64,000 nucleotides of DNA from Flavobacteriales bacterium (lineage in GTDB: Bacteria > Bacteroidota > Bacteroidia > Flavobacteriales > JABDKJ01), in the NCBI GenBank assembly GCA_013002285.1, contig JABDKJ010000044.1:1-64000 (forward strand). The letters run 5' to 3'. The notes under the pieces are model-generated. The model made no database searches. It was not told where the DNA came from and saw only the letters and a program-made list of their open reading frames with translations. A program made the position numbers and the translations under genes. Shown here one piece after another: positions 18,908-28,931 of the stretch; the stretch's first letter is position 1, and each line of letters begins with the position of its first letter.

Positions 18908-20179
18908 ATGTCCAAGATCAAGTTATATACTCCACGTTCATCAGAGAGACTTCTCCATACCTTGGATTTTATCTCAGAACACTTTTTGAAAGAGTCCATC
19001 TCTATTATTAGTGATCCCCCATCAAATGAAATAGAGGCCTCAATAAACTATAGCAAAAATGAATTGCAGGGATGTTATCAACTTATTCCAGAAGGTTTAC
19101 TTTTTGAAAAAGGGATACGTGAGATCTCGAATGACCCCTTCATTTTTGGTAAACACAATGATATTTTAGCTCTCGTTTTTCATGGCCTGTCCAGGTATGA
19201 AGAATATCAGATCAAAGAAAGAGATGAGCATGGCAGGTTTTCTTACAGTTCGCTTTCAAATGAAAAATTGGAATTGATCAAAAGGCCCTTCCTGGATCAA
19301 TTGATCATAAACTGGATAAATCAATTAGAAGAATTTTTCCAAATGGAATTATTGAGTCCGCGCACTCCAAAAGCTATTTGCACTTTTGATATTGACGTAG
19401 CATATGCATATAGGGGCAGAGGCCTTCTTCGAACGACAGGTTCGAAACTGAAGGATGTGTTTTCGGGAGATAAGGATCGGATCGAAGAAAGGAAAAAAGT
19501 CTTGAAGGGTGAGGTCAAAGACCCTTTCGATACTTACGACCTTCAAAAAAAAGTGACGGAAGATATGTGTATAGAAACGCGTCATTTCTTTTTGGTTTCG
19601 AATGAACATAATTTTGACCATGCCATTCCCAGTGACTCAAAAGAGTTTGAAGAGCTTGTAAGGTCAGTTTCCTCTTTTTCAAAAGTTGGTATTCATCCTT
19701 CTTACAATTCGCACAAAGGTATTGAGACTCTGATGGATGAAGTGCAAGTATTGGAACAGATCCTTGATAATGAAATAAATACTTCACGTCAACATTATCT
19801 AAAATTTGATCTTCCATCTACTTTTCAGGATCTGATACAATGTGGTGTAAAGGAAGAATATAGTATGGGATATGCCAATGCTTCGTTATTTCGAGCTGGG
19901 ACAAGCTTTCCTTTCAAATTCTATGATCTGGAAAATGAAGAGATCACTGGCTTAAAGGTATTTCCATTGCTATGGATGGATAGCACTTATTACTATGACA
20001 AAAACAAAGATGCTACGAAAGCAGGTAAAAGATTGTTCGAGATCATTGATGAAGTGAAAAAAGTAGGAGGGGTCTTTATTGCTAATTGGCACAATGATAA
20101 ATTAGGAGTCTCCATCGAGGCTCGAGAGTGGCGCGATCTATTTTTGAAAATGATACAAAAGCTAGAGAAAGCTTTTTAA
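18908..20179 (+). CDS. Polysaccharide deacetylase-like protein (DUF7033 type)
   Basis: A 423-residue protein of a Bacteroidota family that joins an N-terminal domain (residues 1 to about 150) to a NodB-like carbohydrate esterase domain. Candidate metal and catalytic positions are the Asp residues in CTFDIDVAY (about residues 158-166), the His in VGIHPSYNSHKG and the late NWHND. No signal peptide is visible, so it acts in the cytoplasm unless exported another way. It may deacetylate an amino sugar, but the motif spacing differs from classical deacetylases and activity is unproven. Its stop precedes upp by 17 bases. Confidence 0.75.
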   Translation: MSKIKLYTPRSSERLLHTLDFISEHFLKESISIISDPPSNEIEASINYSKNELQGCYQLIPEGLLFEKGIREISNDPFIFGKHNDILALVFHGLSRYEEYQIKERDEHGRFSYSSLSNEKLELIKRPFLDQLIINWINQLEEFFQMELLSPRTPKAICTFDIDVAYAYRGRGLLRTTGSKLKDVFSGDKDRIEERKKVLKGEVKDPFDTYDLQKKVTEDMCIETRHFFLVSNEHNFDHAIPSDSKEFEELVRSVSSFSKVGIHPSYNSHKGIETLMDEVQVLEQILDNEINTSRQHYLKFDLPSTFQDLIQCGVKEEYSMGYANASLFRAGTSFPFKFYDLENEEITGLKVFPLLWMDSTYYYDKNKDATKAGKRLFEIIDEVKKVGGVFIANWHNDKLGVSIEAREWRDLFLKMIQKLEKAF

Positions 20180-20196
20180 ATTCGGCTCTTCATTTC

Positions 20197-20847
20197 ATGG
20201 AAATATTCAATTTATCAAATACGAATTCCCTCTTTAATCATTTCATAGCCGAGATAAGAGATGTGAATGTACAAGGTGATCAACTACGTTTTAGAAGGAA
20301 TTTGGAACGCATGGGTGAGGTTATCGCTTATGAGATCAGTAAAAAGCTTGATTATTACGAACAGGAGGTCACCACTCCGCTTGGTTTGGCAAGTGCGCTG
20401 TTAATAGAGAAGCAGCCAGTGATCGCAGCGATCCTGAGGGCGGCTCTTCCATTTCATAACGGAATGTTGAACTACTTTGATAAAGCTCAGAATGCGTTCA
20501 TTTCGGCATACAGAAAAGCACATGAAGAAGGAGATGAGATAGAAGTCGAGGTTGAATATCTTGCTTGTCCATCAATAGAAGGGAAGCCTTTGATCCTAGC
20601 AGATCCAATGTTAGCTTCAGGTACTTCAATGTATTTGGTTTACAAGGCTTTATTAGAAAAAGGAACTCCTTCTCAAATACACATTGCAAGCGCTATCGCA
20701 AGCATTCCGGGTATAGAGTTCATTAAAGAGAAAATGCCAGTTGAAACATATGTATGGTGCGGTGCTATTGATCCAGAATTGAACAATAGGTCATATATAG
20801 TCCCTGGCTTAGGTGATGCTGGTGATCTAGCCTTTGGAGAGAAGTAA
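20197..20847 (+). CDS. upp: Uracil phosphoribosyltransferase
   Basis: A 216-residue phosphoribosyltransferase that makes UMP from uracil and PRPP. The ATG at 20197 is preferred because the longer reading frame would overlap the upstream gene and has no homologous N-terminus. The PRPP-binding motif is LADPMLASGTSM, and the uracil-binding C-terminus has the family's PGLGDAGDLAFG end. The next gene starts at the base after its stop. Confidence 0.93.
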   Translation: MEIFNLSNTNSLFNHFIAEIRDVNVQGDQLRFRRNLERMGEVIAYEISKKLDYYEQEVTTPLGLASALLIEKQPVIAAILRAALPFHNGMLNYFDKAQNAFISAYRKAHEEGDEIEVEVEYLACPSIEGKPLILADPMLASGTSMYLVYKALLEKGTPSQIHIASAIASIPGIEFIKEKMPVETYVWCGAIDPELNNRSYIVPGLGDAGDLAFGEK

Positions 20848-21306
20848 ATGGGAATTTCAGAGATCTTTGGATATTTGGGAGCATTGCTGTTGGCAGCATT
20901 GAAATTTGCGTTCACTCCGCCTACTATGATCTTGGCAGGTCAGAGCATAACAGAAACTTTATTGGTTACCTTGTCAGGAGCAACCCTAGGTGCAATTGTC
21001 TTTTTCTACGGGGGACGTGTCATCTTTGATAAATGGAATGACATTTTCTTCAAGAATAAGGTTAGAAAGAAATTTACAAAAGGGAATAGGAGGCTGATCA
21101 AGATCAAACACAAATTCGGTTTAGTTGGCATTTGCATTTCTGTAGTTATCCTATCTATCCCGGTGGTTGCCTTCGTTCTCGCGAGATTTTATCGACACGA
21201 CAAGAAAGCGCTTCCATATTTAATATTCGCTCTATTTGGCTGGACCATTTTACTAACCTATGGTTCGTTCTATTTAAAAGACACAATAGCTCCTTGGTTT
21301 GAATAA
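20848..21306 (+). CDS. Small integral membrane protein, unknown function
   Basis: A 152-residue protein with about four hydrophobic segments (residues 7-27, 35-55, 90-115 and 122-142) and a basic cytoplasmic loop rich in Lys and Arg (about 65-88). It resembles the small DedA/VTT-like or multidrug-export-like membrane proteins in general architecture, but I cannot assign a family. It directly abuts upp and overlaps the next gene by eight bases, so translation is coupled. Confidence 0.7.
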   Translation: MGISEIFGYLGALLLAALKFAFTPPTMILAGQSITETLLVTLSGATLGAIVFFYGGRVIFDKWNDIFFKNKVRKKFTKGNRRLIKIKHKFGLVGICISVVILSIPVVAFVLARFYRHDKKALPYLIFALFGWTILLTYGSFYLKDTIAPWFE

Positions 21307-21997
21307 TTATGAGCATATATTCTTTGATCTAGACAATACGCTATGGGATTTTGAAGCGAATTCAAAAGATACGCTAGAAGAACTCTTTGAGACTTATTTA
21401 AAGAAAGATCTACCAGAAGTAGAATTCAATGAATTGTTCTCCGCGTATGTAACTGTCAACGGATCTTATTGGAATAAATACAGACATGGAAAAGTGAGCA
21501 AGGAAGATCTGCGTGTGAACAGGTTTCATGACACATTAAGCTCTTTTGGCCTCGATGAATTCAACTTGGCAGAAAAGATCTCGGAGGAGTATCTGAAAAT
21601 TTGCCCATTGAAAGCAAAGCTCGTTGAAGGAGCCATGGAAATATTAGACCATATAGTAGGACTAAAGATACCGATGGTAGTTATTACAAATGGATTTGAT
21701 GAGGTTCAACATATCAAAATGGAGAATTGTGGTCTTACCCCCTTTTTTGAGGCTGTGGTAACTTCTGAGAAAATAGGATCTAAGAAGCCATATCCCGAGA
21801 TCTTTCAACATGCTTTTTCAACCGTGGGGGCTAAAGCAGCTCGCAGTTTAATGATAGGGGACAATCATGACAGTGATATTGTAGGTGCAAATAACATTGG
21901 AATGGACAGTGCATATTTAAAATTGGGCGAACTCCCTGATGATTTCAGGGGTCGTTGGATCATTGAAAAATTGTCTGAGCTCAAGGAGATCGTCTGA
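21299..21997 (+). CDS. YjjG-type HAD-family nucleotidase
   Basis: A 232-residue haloacid dehalogenase-like phosphatase. Motif I is FFDLDNTLWDF (nucleophile Asp at about residue 10), motif II VITNG, motif III the Lys in GSKKPYPEIF and motif IV MIGDNHDSDI. It best fits the YjjG group, which hydrolyses noncanonical pyrimidine nucleotides. No in-frame ATG exists near the start, so the TTG at 21299 is used; it overlaps the preceding gene by eight bases. Confidence 0.87.
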   Translation: MNNYEHIFFDLDNTLWDFEANSKDTLEELFETYLKKDLPEVEFNELFSAYVTVNGSYWNKYRHGKVSKEDLRVNRFHDTLSSFGLDEFNLAEKISEEYLKICPLKAKLVEGAMEILDHIVGLKIPMVVITNGFDEVQHIKMENCGLTPFFEAVVTSEKIGSKKPYPEIFQHAFSTVGAKAARSLMIGDNHDSDIVGANNIGMDSAYLKLGELPDDFRGRWIIEKLSELKEIV

Positions 21998-22049
21998 CAC
22001 TTTACACGTATGATTTTGGCTATATTCACGCAATTGTAAAATCAGCGGA

Positions 22050-24719
22050 ATGTTAAAAACCATTCTTGTAAAAAATTGGCCACACTTGGCCGCACTTGCA
22101 CTTTTTATCGCGCTATCATTAGCATACTTTTCTCCAATCCTAGAAGGTAAAGCCCTTCAAACGCATGATATTACCCAATATAAGGGCATGTCCAAAGAGA
22201 TCGTTGATCACCGAATAATGGAAAACGAAGAGGCACTCTGGACGAATGCGATGTTTGGTGGTATGCCTGCATATCAGATCTCTGTGAAACACAATTCGAA
22301 CTTGCTTTCAAAGGTTAAGTCATTCTTGAAATTTGGCTTACCACATCCCGCATTTTTGGTTTTTATGTACATGTTGGGCTTCTATATTCTTTTATTGGCA
22401 TTTAAAGCAGATCCTTTACTTGCCATAGTAGGCGCGATTGCTTTCGGTTTTTCCTCCTACTATTTCGTTATTATTGATGCCGGTCATAATTCTAAGGCGG
22501 CTGCTATAGGATATATGGCGCCTGCGTTGGCAGGAATAGTATTGACACTGCGAGGAAAGTATTTATTTGGTGCGGCTATCACTGCACTCTTTCTCGGCTT
22601 AGAAATTGCAGCCAATCATTTGCAGATCACATACTATTTGGGCATAATGGTCTTGTTCATCATTATCGGGTACTTCTTTCAAGCAATAAAGGATAAAACA
22701 TTGCCAACTTTTATAAAGTCCGCAGGTTTTTTGGCAGGTGCTGCCGTACTTGCTTTACTCTGCAATTTATCTTTAATATGGACCACCTTTGAATATGGAG
22801 CGCACACCACTCGAGGTACTTCTGAATTAACAATAAATCCTGATGGGTCTAGCAATGAAGAAATAAGAACATCTGGCCTGAACAAGAAATATGTTACGGA
22901 TTGGAGTTATGGCCGTGAAGAAACCTTGACTTTTTTAATACCAAATGCGAAGGGAGGGGCTTCAGCTACAATAAGAAGTGTAGACAGATCATTGACCAAA
23001 GATGTAGACCGTAGGTTCAAACAGAACATAGAGAACAGTAATCATTATTGGGGTGATCAAAGTATTACTTCTGGCCCTGTTTATTTTGGTATTCTGATCT
23101 GCTATTTGTTCCTGCTAGGAATGATCTTTATTCGTGGTCATTTGAAATGGGCTATTGTAGCGACTGTAATACTCACTGTGTTTTTAGGATGGGGAAGGAA
23201 TTTCATGCCATTGACAGAGTTCTTTCTTGACTATATTCCTGGTTATAACAAGTTCCGTGCAGTAACGATCATTTTGTCTATTACGGGATTTGCAGTGGCC
23301 TTGCTAGCAATTTTAGCCTTGAAGAATATTATAGACAGGCAAGATGAATTTGAAAAACACTGGAAGCCGATCGCGATAGTTTCAGGTGTATTCATTCTTT
23401 TCATGACAATGCTTACCGTAATACCCGACACTTTTCTTGATTTCGTTTCAACTGCAGAGCAAAATAGTTTTCTAGAGCAGATAGAGAACAACCCTGAGCA
23501 AGAAAGTATCATTGCAGACTATGTCAATGAATTAAAGGATGTCCGAATAGGAATATTCAAGCAAGACGCAGCTATACGTCTTTTCATGTTGATCATTGGG
23601 GTATTGCTGGTTTTAGGTTTTATCAAGAAAAAAATTGGAAGGGTTGCACTCTTGTCTATCCTTGGTGTTATGGTCTTGTTGGACCTTTGGTCCGTTGATA
23701 AAAGATATTTGAATAACGGTAAAAGGACCAACGGACAAACGCGTTGGGTTAAAAAGGATAAGATAAAAACGGAGATCCTACCCAAAAGCTGTGACCTCGC
23801 AATTCTCCAAGCTGAAAGACAAACAATAGATGATTTTGACAATGCGCTGAATGATAGAGTTGAAGCGTATCAAGAAGAATACAATGAAAAAGGGAATGTT
23901 AAAGGGAAACTAAAGGATGCTATCGCTCTTTCAACAGTTAATGCATTAACCAATTATAGGGTTGCAAATCTAACGAATCCCTTCAACGAGTCGAGAACGT
24001 CTTACTTTCATAAATCAATAGGCGGGTATCACGGTGCTAAATTGGGCCGCTATCAAGAACTTATAGAATTCCACATTTCTAGCGATCTGCAAAAAGCATT
24101 TGCTGCTTTGCAGAGCAATGGTACAGCACAGGCATTGATCCAGCCACAAGAGCCTATTCATATTTTGAATATGTTGAATACGAAATATGTTATCTATGAT
24201 GCGAATAATGAGAAAATTCCTCCATTGCCAAATCCAAATGCTTTAGGAAACGCATGGTTTGTTAATGATGTTGTTTGGGTAGCCAATGCTAATGAAGAGA
24301 TCGTAAAATTAGGGGAGATAGACCCGAGTGAAACTCTTCTTGTAGATGAGAGGTTTAAGGGCACATTGAAAGGAGAAGGTGGCGAAGGGACAATTGAACT
24401 TGTAGAATACAAGCCGAATTATTTAAGTTACAAGAGTTCTTCAACAAATGGAGGAACTGTCGTTTTCTCAGAGATCTATTATCCAGAAGGTTGGCAAGCA
24501 TTTATAGATGGGAAAGAAGTGGAGCATGTTCGAGGGAACTATGTTCTAAGAGTACTGGACGTTCCAGCAGGTGAGCGCGACATTGAGTTCAAATACCAAC
24601 CAAGGTCTTTTAAACTAGGAGGCATGGTTTCACTCATATCTTCTGGGCTGCTGCTACTAACATTTTTGGGGCTTGGGTACAAATATTTCAGAGATAAACA
24701 AAAGCTTGAGGCCGCGTGA
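22050..24719 (+). CDS. YfhO-family membrane protein, putative lipid-linked-sugar glycosyltransferase
   Basis: An 889-residue polytopic protein with a GT-C-like layout: an N-terminal membrane helix (12-33), a large extracytoplasmic loop with AspThr/His residues (THDITQYKG), about a dozen further helices to residue 560, then a long extracytoplasmic C-terminal domain (about 560-850) and a last helix (about 858-880). YfhO-type proteins in Firmicutes glycosylate teichoic acids using polyprenyl-phosphate sugars; in Bacteroidota the role is unknown. Its stop overlaps the next glycosyltransferase start (GTGA), linking it to the polysaccharide region. Confidence 0.82.
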   Translation: MLKTILVKNWPHLAALALFIALSLAYFSPILEGKALQTHDITQYKGMSKEIVDHRIMENEEALWTNAMFGGMPAYQISVKHNSNLLSKVKSFLKFGLPHPAFLVFMYMLGFYILLLAFKADPLLAIVGAIAFGFSSYYFVIIDAGHNSKAAAIGYMAPALAGIVLTLRGKYLFGAAITALFLGLEIAANHLQITYYLGIMVLFIIIGYFFQAIKDKTLPTFIKSAGFLAGAAVLALLCNLSLIWTTFEYGAHTTRGTSELTINPDGSSNEEIRTSGLNKKYVTDWSYGREETLTFLIPNAKGGASATIRSVDRSLTKDVDRRFKQNIENSNHYWGDQSITSGPVYFGILICYLFLLGMIFIRGHLKWAIVATVILTVFLGWGRNFMPLTEFFLDYIPGYNKFRAVTIILSITGFAVALLAILALKNIIDRQDEFEKHWKPIAIVSGVFILFMTMLTVIPDTFLDFVSTAEQNSFLEQIENNPEQESIIADYVNELKDVRIGIFKQDAAIRLFMLIIGVLLVLGFIKKKIGRVALLSILGVMVLLDLWSVDKRYLNNGKRTNGQTRWVKKDKIKTEILPKSCDLAILQAERQTIDDFDNALNDRVEAYQEEYNEKGNVKGKLKDAIALSTVNALTNYRVANLTNPFNESRTSYFHKSIGGYHGAKLGRYQELIEFHISSDLQKAFAALQSNGTAQALIQPQEPIHILNMLNTKYVIYDANNEKIPPLPNPNALGNAWFVNDVVWVANANEEIVKLGEIDPSETLLVDERFKGTLKGEGGEGTIELVEYKPNYLSYKSSSTNGGTVVFSEIYYPEGWQAFIDGKEVEHVRGNYVLRVLDVPAGERDIEFKYQPRSFKLGGMVSLISSGLLLLTFLGLGYKYFRDKQKLEAA

Positions 24720-25972
24720 GAAAGGTTTTGGTTATATGCTACTATTGGCCACCAGCAAGTGGACCGGGAGTACAGCGATTTTTAAAAATGACCAAATACT
24801 TTAAGGATCTAGGATGGAGGCCATACATTCTTACTAGCAAAAATGGTACATATCCTGTTATGGATCCTTCTTTGGAAAAGGAAGTTCCAGATGACCTGGA
24901 GGTACATAGAACGGTGCCAAAAGAATTGTTTTGGCTATACAATAAGCTTTTGGGAAAAAAAGGTAGGGGTGTATCAGTTGGTTTTATAGGAATGGATCAA
25001 AAGAATCCTTTACAAAGATTAGCGATGTATGTACGAGCCAATTTTTTTATTCCTGATGCTAGGAAAGGCTGGAACAAAACGGCAATTCCAAAAGCAATAG
25101 AATTACATGAAAAGGAAAATTTCGATGCCATTATTACTACTGGGCCACCACACTCCTCGCATCTTATTGGATTGGAATTGAAAAAACGGACTGGGGTTAA
25201 ATGGTTAGTAGATCTCCGAGACCCATGGGTTAACGTTTATTACAATAAGGTTTTCCCTAGAACGAAGAAAACAAAGCGGAAAGATCTCGCCTTAGAAACG
25301 GAAGTTTTAACAAAAGCAGATGCCGTTTCCGTTGTGAGTCCCGGACAAAAGAAAGAGTTTGAGGATAGGTCTAAAAAGATAGCTGTTGTTTACAATGGTT
25401 ATGAAGAAAGTGATATGAAAGTATCTGGCCAAAGAACTGATACCAATTTCGTAATATCCTATATCGGGAGTTTTTTGCCTTCACAGAATGTAAAATTGTT
25501 TTGGGAGGCCCTTTCTGAAGTGTGTAATGAGGATGAAGAATTCAGATCGAAATTGCAGATACAACTAACGGGTAATATTCATCCAGCTATCATAGAAAGC
25601 ATAGAACAAAATAAACTGAAAGAACATTTAAATCTGAGTGGATTCGTGTCTCATGAAGAAGCAGTAAGGAGAATGAAAGATTCGGATCTTCTTCTTTTTG
25701 TAATACCTGACACAGAGGATAATGAATACATATTGCCAGGCAAACTGTTCGAATACTTGGCTAGTGAAACACCTTTGGTCTCAATAGGACCTGTTAACGG
25801 AGATGCCGCTATGATATTGGATGAGTGCGGCCGAAAACCTATGATGGACCATTCAGACAAAGCCTCGATGAAAGAATCAATTTTAATGAGAGATGCAAAT
25901 GGGGTCAATCCTAAATACAAGGCATTTACCAGGAAGGAACAAGCAAAGAAACTATTAAGTCTTCTCGATTAA
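24716..25972 (+). CDS. GT4-family glycosyltransferase
   Basis: A 418-residue GT-B fold enzyme. The N-terminal strand and Gly-rich loop YYWPPASGPGVQR (residues 9-21) and the donor-site segment EYILPGKLFEYLA (about residues 340-352) are typical of GT4 retaining enzymes. It starts at GTG (24716), which overlaps the upstream stop by three bases; a later ATG would remove the first strand. It probably adds a sugar to the surface polysaccharide, with unknown donor. Its 3' end overlaps the convergent methyltransferase gene by four bases. Confidence 0.87.
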   Translation: MRKVLVICYYWPPASGPGVQRFLKMTKYFKDLGWRPYILTSKNGTYPVMDPSLEKEVPDDLEVHRTVPKELFWLYNKLLGKKGRGVSVGFIGMDQKNPLQRLAMYVRANFFIPDARKGWNKTAIPKAIELHEKENFDAIITTGPPHSSHLIGLELKKRTGVKWLVDLRDPWVNVYYNKVFPRTKKTKRKDLALETEVLTKADAVSVVSPGQKKEFEDRSKKIAVVYNGYEESDMKVSGQRTDTNFVISYIGSFLPSQNVKLFWEALSEVCNEDEEFRSKLQIQLTGNIHPAIIESIEQNKLKEHLNLSGFVSHEEAVRRMKDSDLLLFVIPDTEDNEYILPGKLFEYLASETPLVSIGPVNGDAAMILDECGRKPMMDHSDKASMKESILMRDANGVNPKYKAFTRKEQAKKLLSLLD

Positions 25973-26517
25973 TTTCTCTCACAATAAACTATATAGTGTC
26001 TTGGGGTTCTATGTCGAAAGAAGGATCGGACCCCCGTTATTCTGTCAGGTTTGCTCACCCACTTTTCGCTGTCTTTGATAACCCATCCAGCTTTGTTCAA
26101 TAACATATCGAATTGTCTTGGCTCAAATTCGTGATAGTGCCTGTCGTAAGGGTCATCTTCATTCCAATATGCCGTGGCAAACCATAAACGCAATGGAACA
26201 GAAGCGACTAATTTCTTCGCTTGGGTTTTAAGCAGCAAAGGAAATGGCGATACCAAATGCTCAAATATCTCAAATGCGGTCATCACATCACACTCCATAT
26301 TTTTTATTTGATCGCTGCTTGTATCCAAGTCAATACCGTCCGGGGTATTTGTTACTTGATATCCATTATCGATCATAAGTTTTGAGAGGTTGTTTGCAAC
26401 ACCCAGATCCAGTATTTTTTCGGAAGTATTTACATGACGTTTCAAAAACTCGATGGTTTTATTGTGCCTTGGTGCATGTCGTTCATTATATGCACTATCG
26501 AAATTTTCTTTCTCCAT
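25969..26517 (-). CDS. Class I SAM-dependent methyltransferase
   Basis: A 182-residue protein with SAM motif I ILDLGVANN (about residues 34-42), an acidic motif II region (DGIDLDTS) and MTAFEIFEHL, as in ubiquinone/menaquinone-type small methyltransferases. The ATG at 26517 is chosen because it overlaps the upstream glycosyltransferase stop by one base (TAATG). The glycine-rich loop is less standard (DLGVAN rather than DxGxGxG). The substrate is unknown; methylation of a sugar or lipid-linked intermediate would fit the context. Confidence 0.8.
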   Translation of the reverse strand: MEKENFDSAYNERHAPRHNKTIEFLKRHVNTSEKILDLGVANNLSKLMIDNGYQVTNTPDGIDLDTSSDQIKNMECDVMTAFEIFEHLVSPFPLLLKTQAKKLVASVPLRLWFATAYWNEDDPYDRHYHEFEPRQFDMLLNKAGWVIKDSEKWVSKPDRITGVRSFFRHRTPRHYIVYCERN

Positions 26518-27707
26518 TATTGATATAATCTTATTAGGTCTTTCGCAACAATATCCCAATTCAGTTTATTCTGAATAGCCTCTATGGCATTCTTTGAATA
26601 TCTCTTATAAAGGTCTTTGTCTCTATGCAGTGTTAGTACTCTGTCCGCAAATTGTTCAACATTTTTCTCCTCAAATGTAAGGCCGCATTCATATTGTTCA
26701 ACCAGGTTTTGCTGTGTCAGGCAATTGCTGACAATTATTGGCAGACCGAAAGCAAGATATTGAAATACTTTGTTCGCAAAAGTGGTATCGTGATGAATGT
26801 TTTTATGCAATGGGCATATTCCTATGTTGGAAGCCTTTATGAAGGAAGGGAACAATTCAAAGTCTTGCCATCCAAGCAGGTCTACATGATCTTTCAAGTC
26901 CAGCTCGTTTGTTAAATTCTTCAGATCTATGAGGTCCTTACTTGTTCCAACAACCACAAGTTTGATGTTCGGAATTGCCTTTCTCAAGGATACTAAAGAC
27001 CTGATAGATGTCGATAACCCTCTTCTGCTTCCTGTATTGCCAAGGTATAAAAGGGTAAAGTGATCCTTGTACTTATTTATGATCTCTTGGTCAATTTTTG
27101 GATCTGAATAAAAACTCTTCAATACTGAATTTGGAGCGATATAGAATTTTTCTGGACTAACCCCGATCTCTTTCACATAGTAATCTCGCGCCTCATTTGT
27201 CACAACTACGACTTTTTCAGCCTTTTTAATTGATCTGTATTCTGCTTTTTTCCAAAGCTTTGGAAAGATCAATAAATTTCCAGGAAATTGATTCACGTGC
27301 TCATAGTACTTCATGATCTCTGGCCTGTTTTCGTGGAGGTCGAGTGTAACTGGTAATCTTCCTTTGTTTGCCCAAAATGTACCTACGGCAGCTGGCATAT
27401 CATGAACATGCAAATGGTCAATATGGAATTGTTTTAAAAATCGGGAAACATGGTGTCTAATGAAGAAATGATAGATTGGCAAGGTATAGGCCAAAGCAGA
27501 GAATTTTGCCATTAACCAATTTCCTTTAATTCGAAATATATTGATTCCGTCTATAGTCTCTTTTTCAGGTCTGTTCTTCCCTTCGAAGTCTATACATAAC
27601 AGAGAGACACTATGTCCATTTTGGATAAGGAATTTTGCTTCGTTCTGAACTCGAGGATCTGGCGGGTAGTCTTTATCCAAGATCATCCCTATATTCTTAT
27701 ATTTCAA
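26517..27707 (-). CDS. GT4-family glycosyltransferase
   Basis: A 396-residue GT-B enzyme with the N-terminal acceptor loop DKDYPPDPRVQNE (residues 11-23) and the nucleotide-sugar region FANKVFQYLAFGLPII (about residues 310-325). The start is TTG at 27707, which keeps the first beta strand complete; the ATG at 27686 is the alternative. It is translationally coupled to the methyltransferase gene. It would act in the cytoplasm on a polyprenyl-linked or other acceptor; donor and acceptor are unknown. Confidence 0.87.
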   Translation of the reverse strand: MKYKNIGMILDKDYPPDPRVQNEAKFLIQNGHSVSLLCIDFEGKNRPEKETIDGINIFRIKGNWLMAKFSALAYTLPIYHFFIRHHVSRFLKQFHIDHLHVHDMPAAVGTFWANKGRLPVTLDLHENRPEIMKYYEHVNQFPGNLLIFPKLWKKAEYRSIKKAEKVVVVTNEARDYYVKEIGVSPEKFYIAPNSVLKSFYSDPKIDQEIINKYKDHFTLLYLGNTGSRRGLSTSIRSLVSLRKAIPNIKLVVVGTSKDLIDLKNLTNELDLKDHVDLLGWQDFELFPSFIKASNIGICPLHKNIHHDTTFANKVFQYLAFGLPIIVSNCLTQQNLVEQYECGLTFEEKNVEQFADRVLTLHRDKDLYKRYSKNAIEAIQNKLNWDIVAKDLIRLYQ

Positions 27708-27827
27708 GTTCTGAGAAGATTAGCATGTTCAATAAAAAATGTAATATTGACCAATCCTGAATTACCAAATTGGTACTTCGCTAAGTTAGTGTTCTCGTAT
27801 AAAATATCCATAATGTTCAATTGACAA

Positions 27828-28466
27828 ATGAGAGTCTTTATTCTATGTACTGGCAGAACGGGTTCTGCTGCTATCATCAGGGCACTTGGGCATTGTACTA
27901 ACTATAGCGCAGGGCACGAGAGCCAGACTACCCAACTGAATGCTAATAGACTTAATTATGCTGACGATCATATTGAAGCTGACAATCGACTAAGTTGGCA
28001 ATTGGCTCTGCTTTATGCTCAATATGGTGATGAAGCTTTTTATGTTCATTTGACAAGGAATAAGGAAAAGGTTGTGAATAGTTTCGCCAATCGGTTCTAT
28101 CAACCTGCTAGTATTATGGATGCTTATTCATCTGGTGTAATGAAGAGGCCTTCAGGTCTTCTGAACAAGGAACAAAGGCACTTTGTGACAAATGATTACG
28201 TAGAGAATGTCAACGCCAATATTGCTTATTTCTTAAAGGATAGACCGAATGCTATGACGATAGATCTCGACCAGATTGATTCAGACTTTCCTGTCTTTTG
28301 GGAAAAAATAAAGGCTCAAGGAAATTTAGATGCAGCCTTGGCGGAATTTAGGTCCAGGCATAATAAAACCGGAAAAAGAAAGCTGAATTTTTTGCTACAC
28401 ATGAAGTCAACCATTGCTTATGAATGGAAGCATTTTGCTATGTGGTTAGGGCTGATAAAAAGTTGA
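27828..28466 (+). CDS. Small sulfotransferase-like protein
   Basis: A 212-residue protein with a P-loop-like start, CTGRTGSAAIIRAL (residues 7-20), matching the 5'-phosphosulfate-binding loop of PAPS sulfotransferases, and VHLTRNKEKVVNSFANRF (73-90), matching the 3'-phosphate-binding region. It is shorter than the other sulfotransferases in the window. It may sulfate a sugar, or it may be a related P-loop protein. It is divergent from the GT4-methyltransferase pair and convergent with DUF2147. Confidence 0.7.
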   Translation: MRVFILCTGRTGSAAIIRALGHCTNYSAGHESQTTQLNANRLNYADDHIEADNRLSWQLALLYAQYGDEAFYVHLTRNKEKVVNSFANRFYQPASIMDAYSSGVMKRPSGLLNKEQRHFVTNDYVENVNANIAYFLKDRPNAMTIDLDQIDSDFPVFWEKIKAQGNLDAALAEFRSRHNKTGKRKLNFLLHMKSTIAYEWKHFAMWLGLIKS

Positions 28467-28472
28467 ACAGAC

Positions 28473-28931
28473 TCAGTTCTTTTTGATCCATTCTTGCGTT
28501 CTGTAAAAGAAAGCGATGTATCCCCTGACTTTTAATTTACCATCCTCTTGCCATATCTTACAGGAATAGACTTTCCCCTCTTCGGGATCAAGAATAGTTC
28601 CATCTTCCCATCTATCACCATCTAGTTCCATGTCTCTAATGATCTCCATCCCCAAAACCAGTTGGTCTTTTCGGTCATCGTCCTCATCACATTCATCACA
28701 CCTCTCCGTAGTTTCCTTTTCTGGATTTTCAATAAATCGTGTGATCCTTCCAAAGGCTTTATCAGCGACTTTATAGATCTCTACTTCAGATCGTTCTTTA
28801 CCGGTTTTATCATCTATTGTGACCCATTTTCCAAATATATCTGCTGATGTTTGGGTGAACCCCAAAAGAGATATTACTAAAAAAAATGATAGGGCAAATA
28901 CCTTATAGATGCTGACTGAGTGCTTTTTCAT
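28473..28931 (-). CDS. DUF2147 family exported protein
   Basis: A 152-residue protein when started at the ATG at 28931, which puts a signal peptide ([23 protein letters not shown], hydrophobic core about residues 10-22) at the N-terminus. The mature domain has DIFGKWVT, a CDEC motif, [22 protein letters not shown] and the end [14 protein letters not shown], all typical of DUF2147. The function is unknown; the fold is a lipocalin-like small beta-barrel. Its start lies within the last 29 bases of purL in another frame, so it may be expressed with purL. Confidence 0.88.
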   Translation of the reverse strand: MKKHSVSIYKVFALSFFLVISLLGFTQTSADIFGKWVTIDDKTGKERSEVEIYKVADKAFGRITRFIENPEKETTERCDECDEDDDRKDQLVLGMEIIRDMELDGDRWEDGTILDPEEGKVYSCKIWQEDGKLKVRGYIAFFYRTQEWIKKN

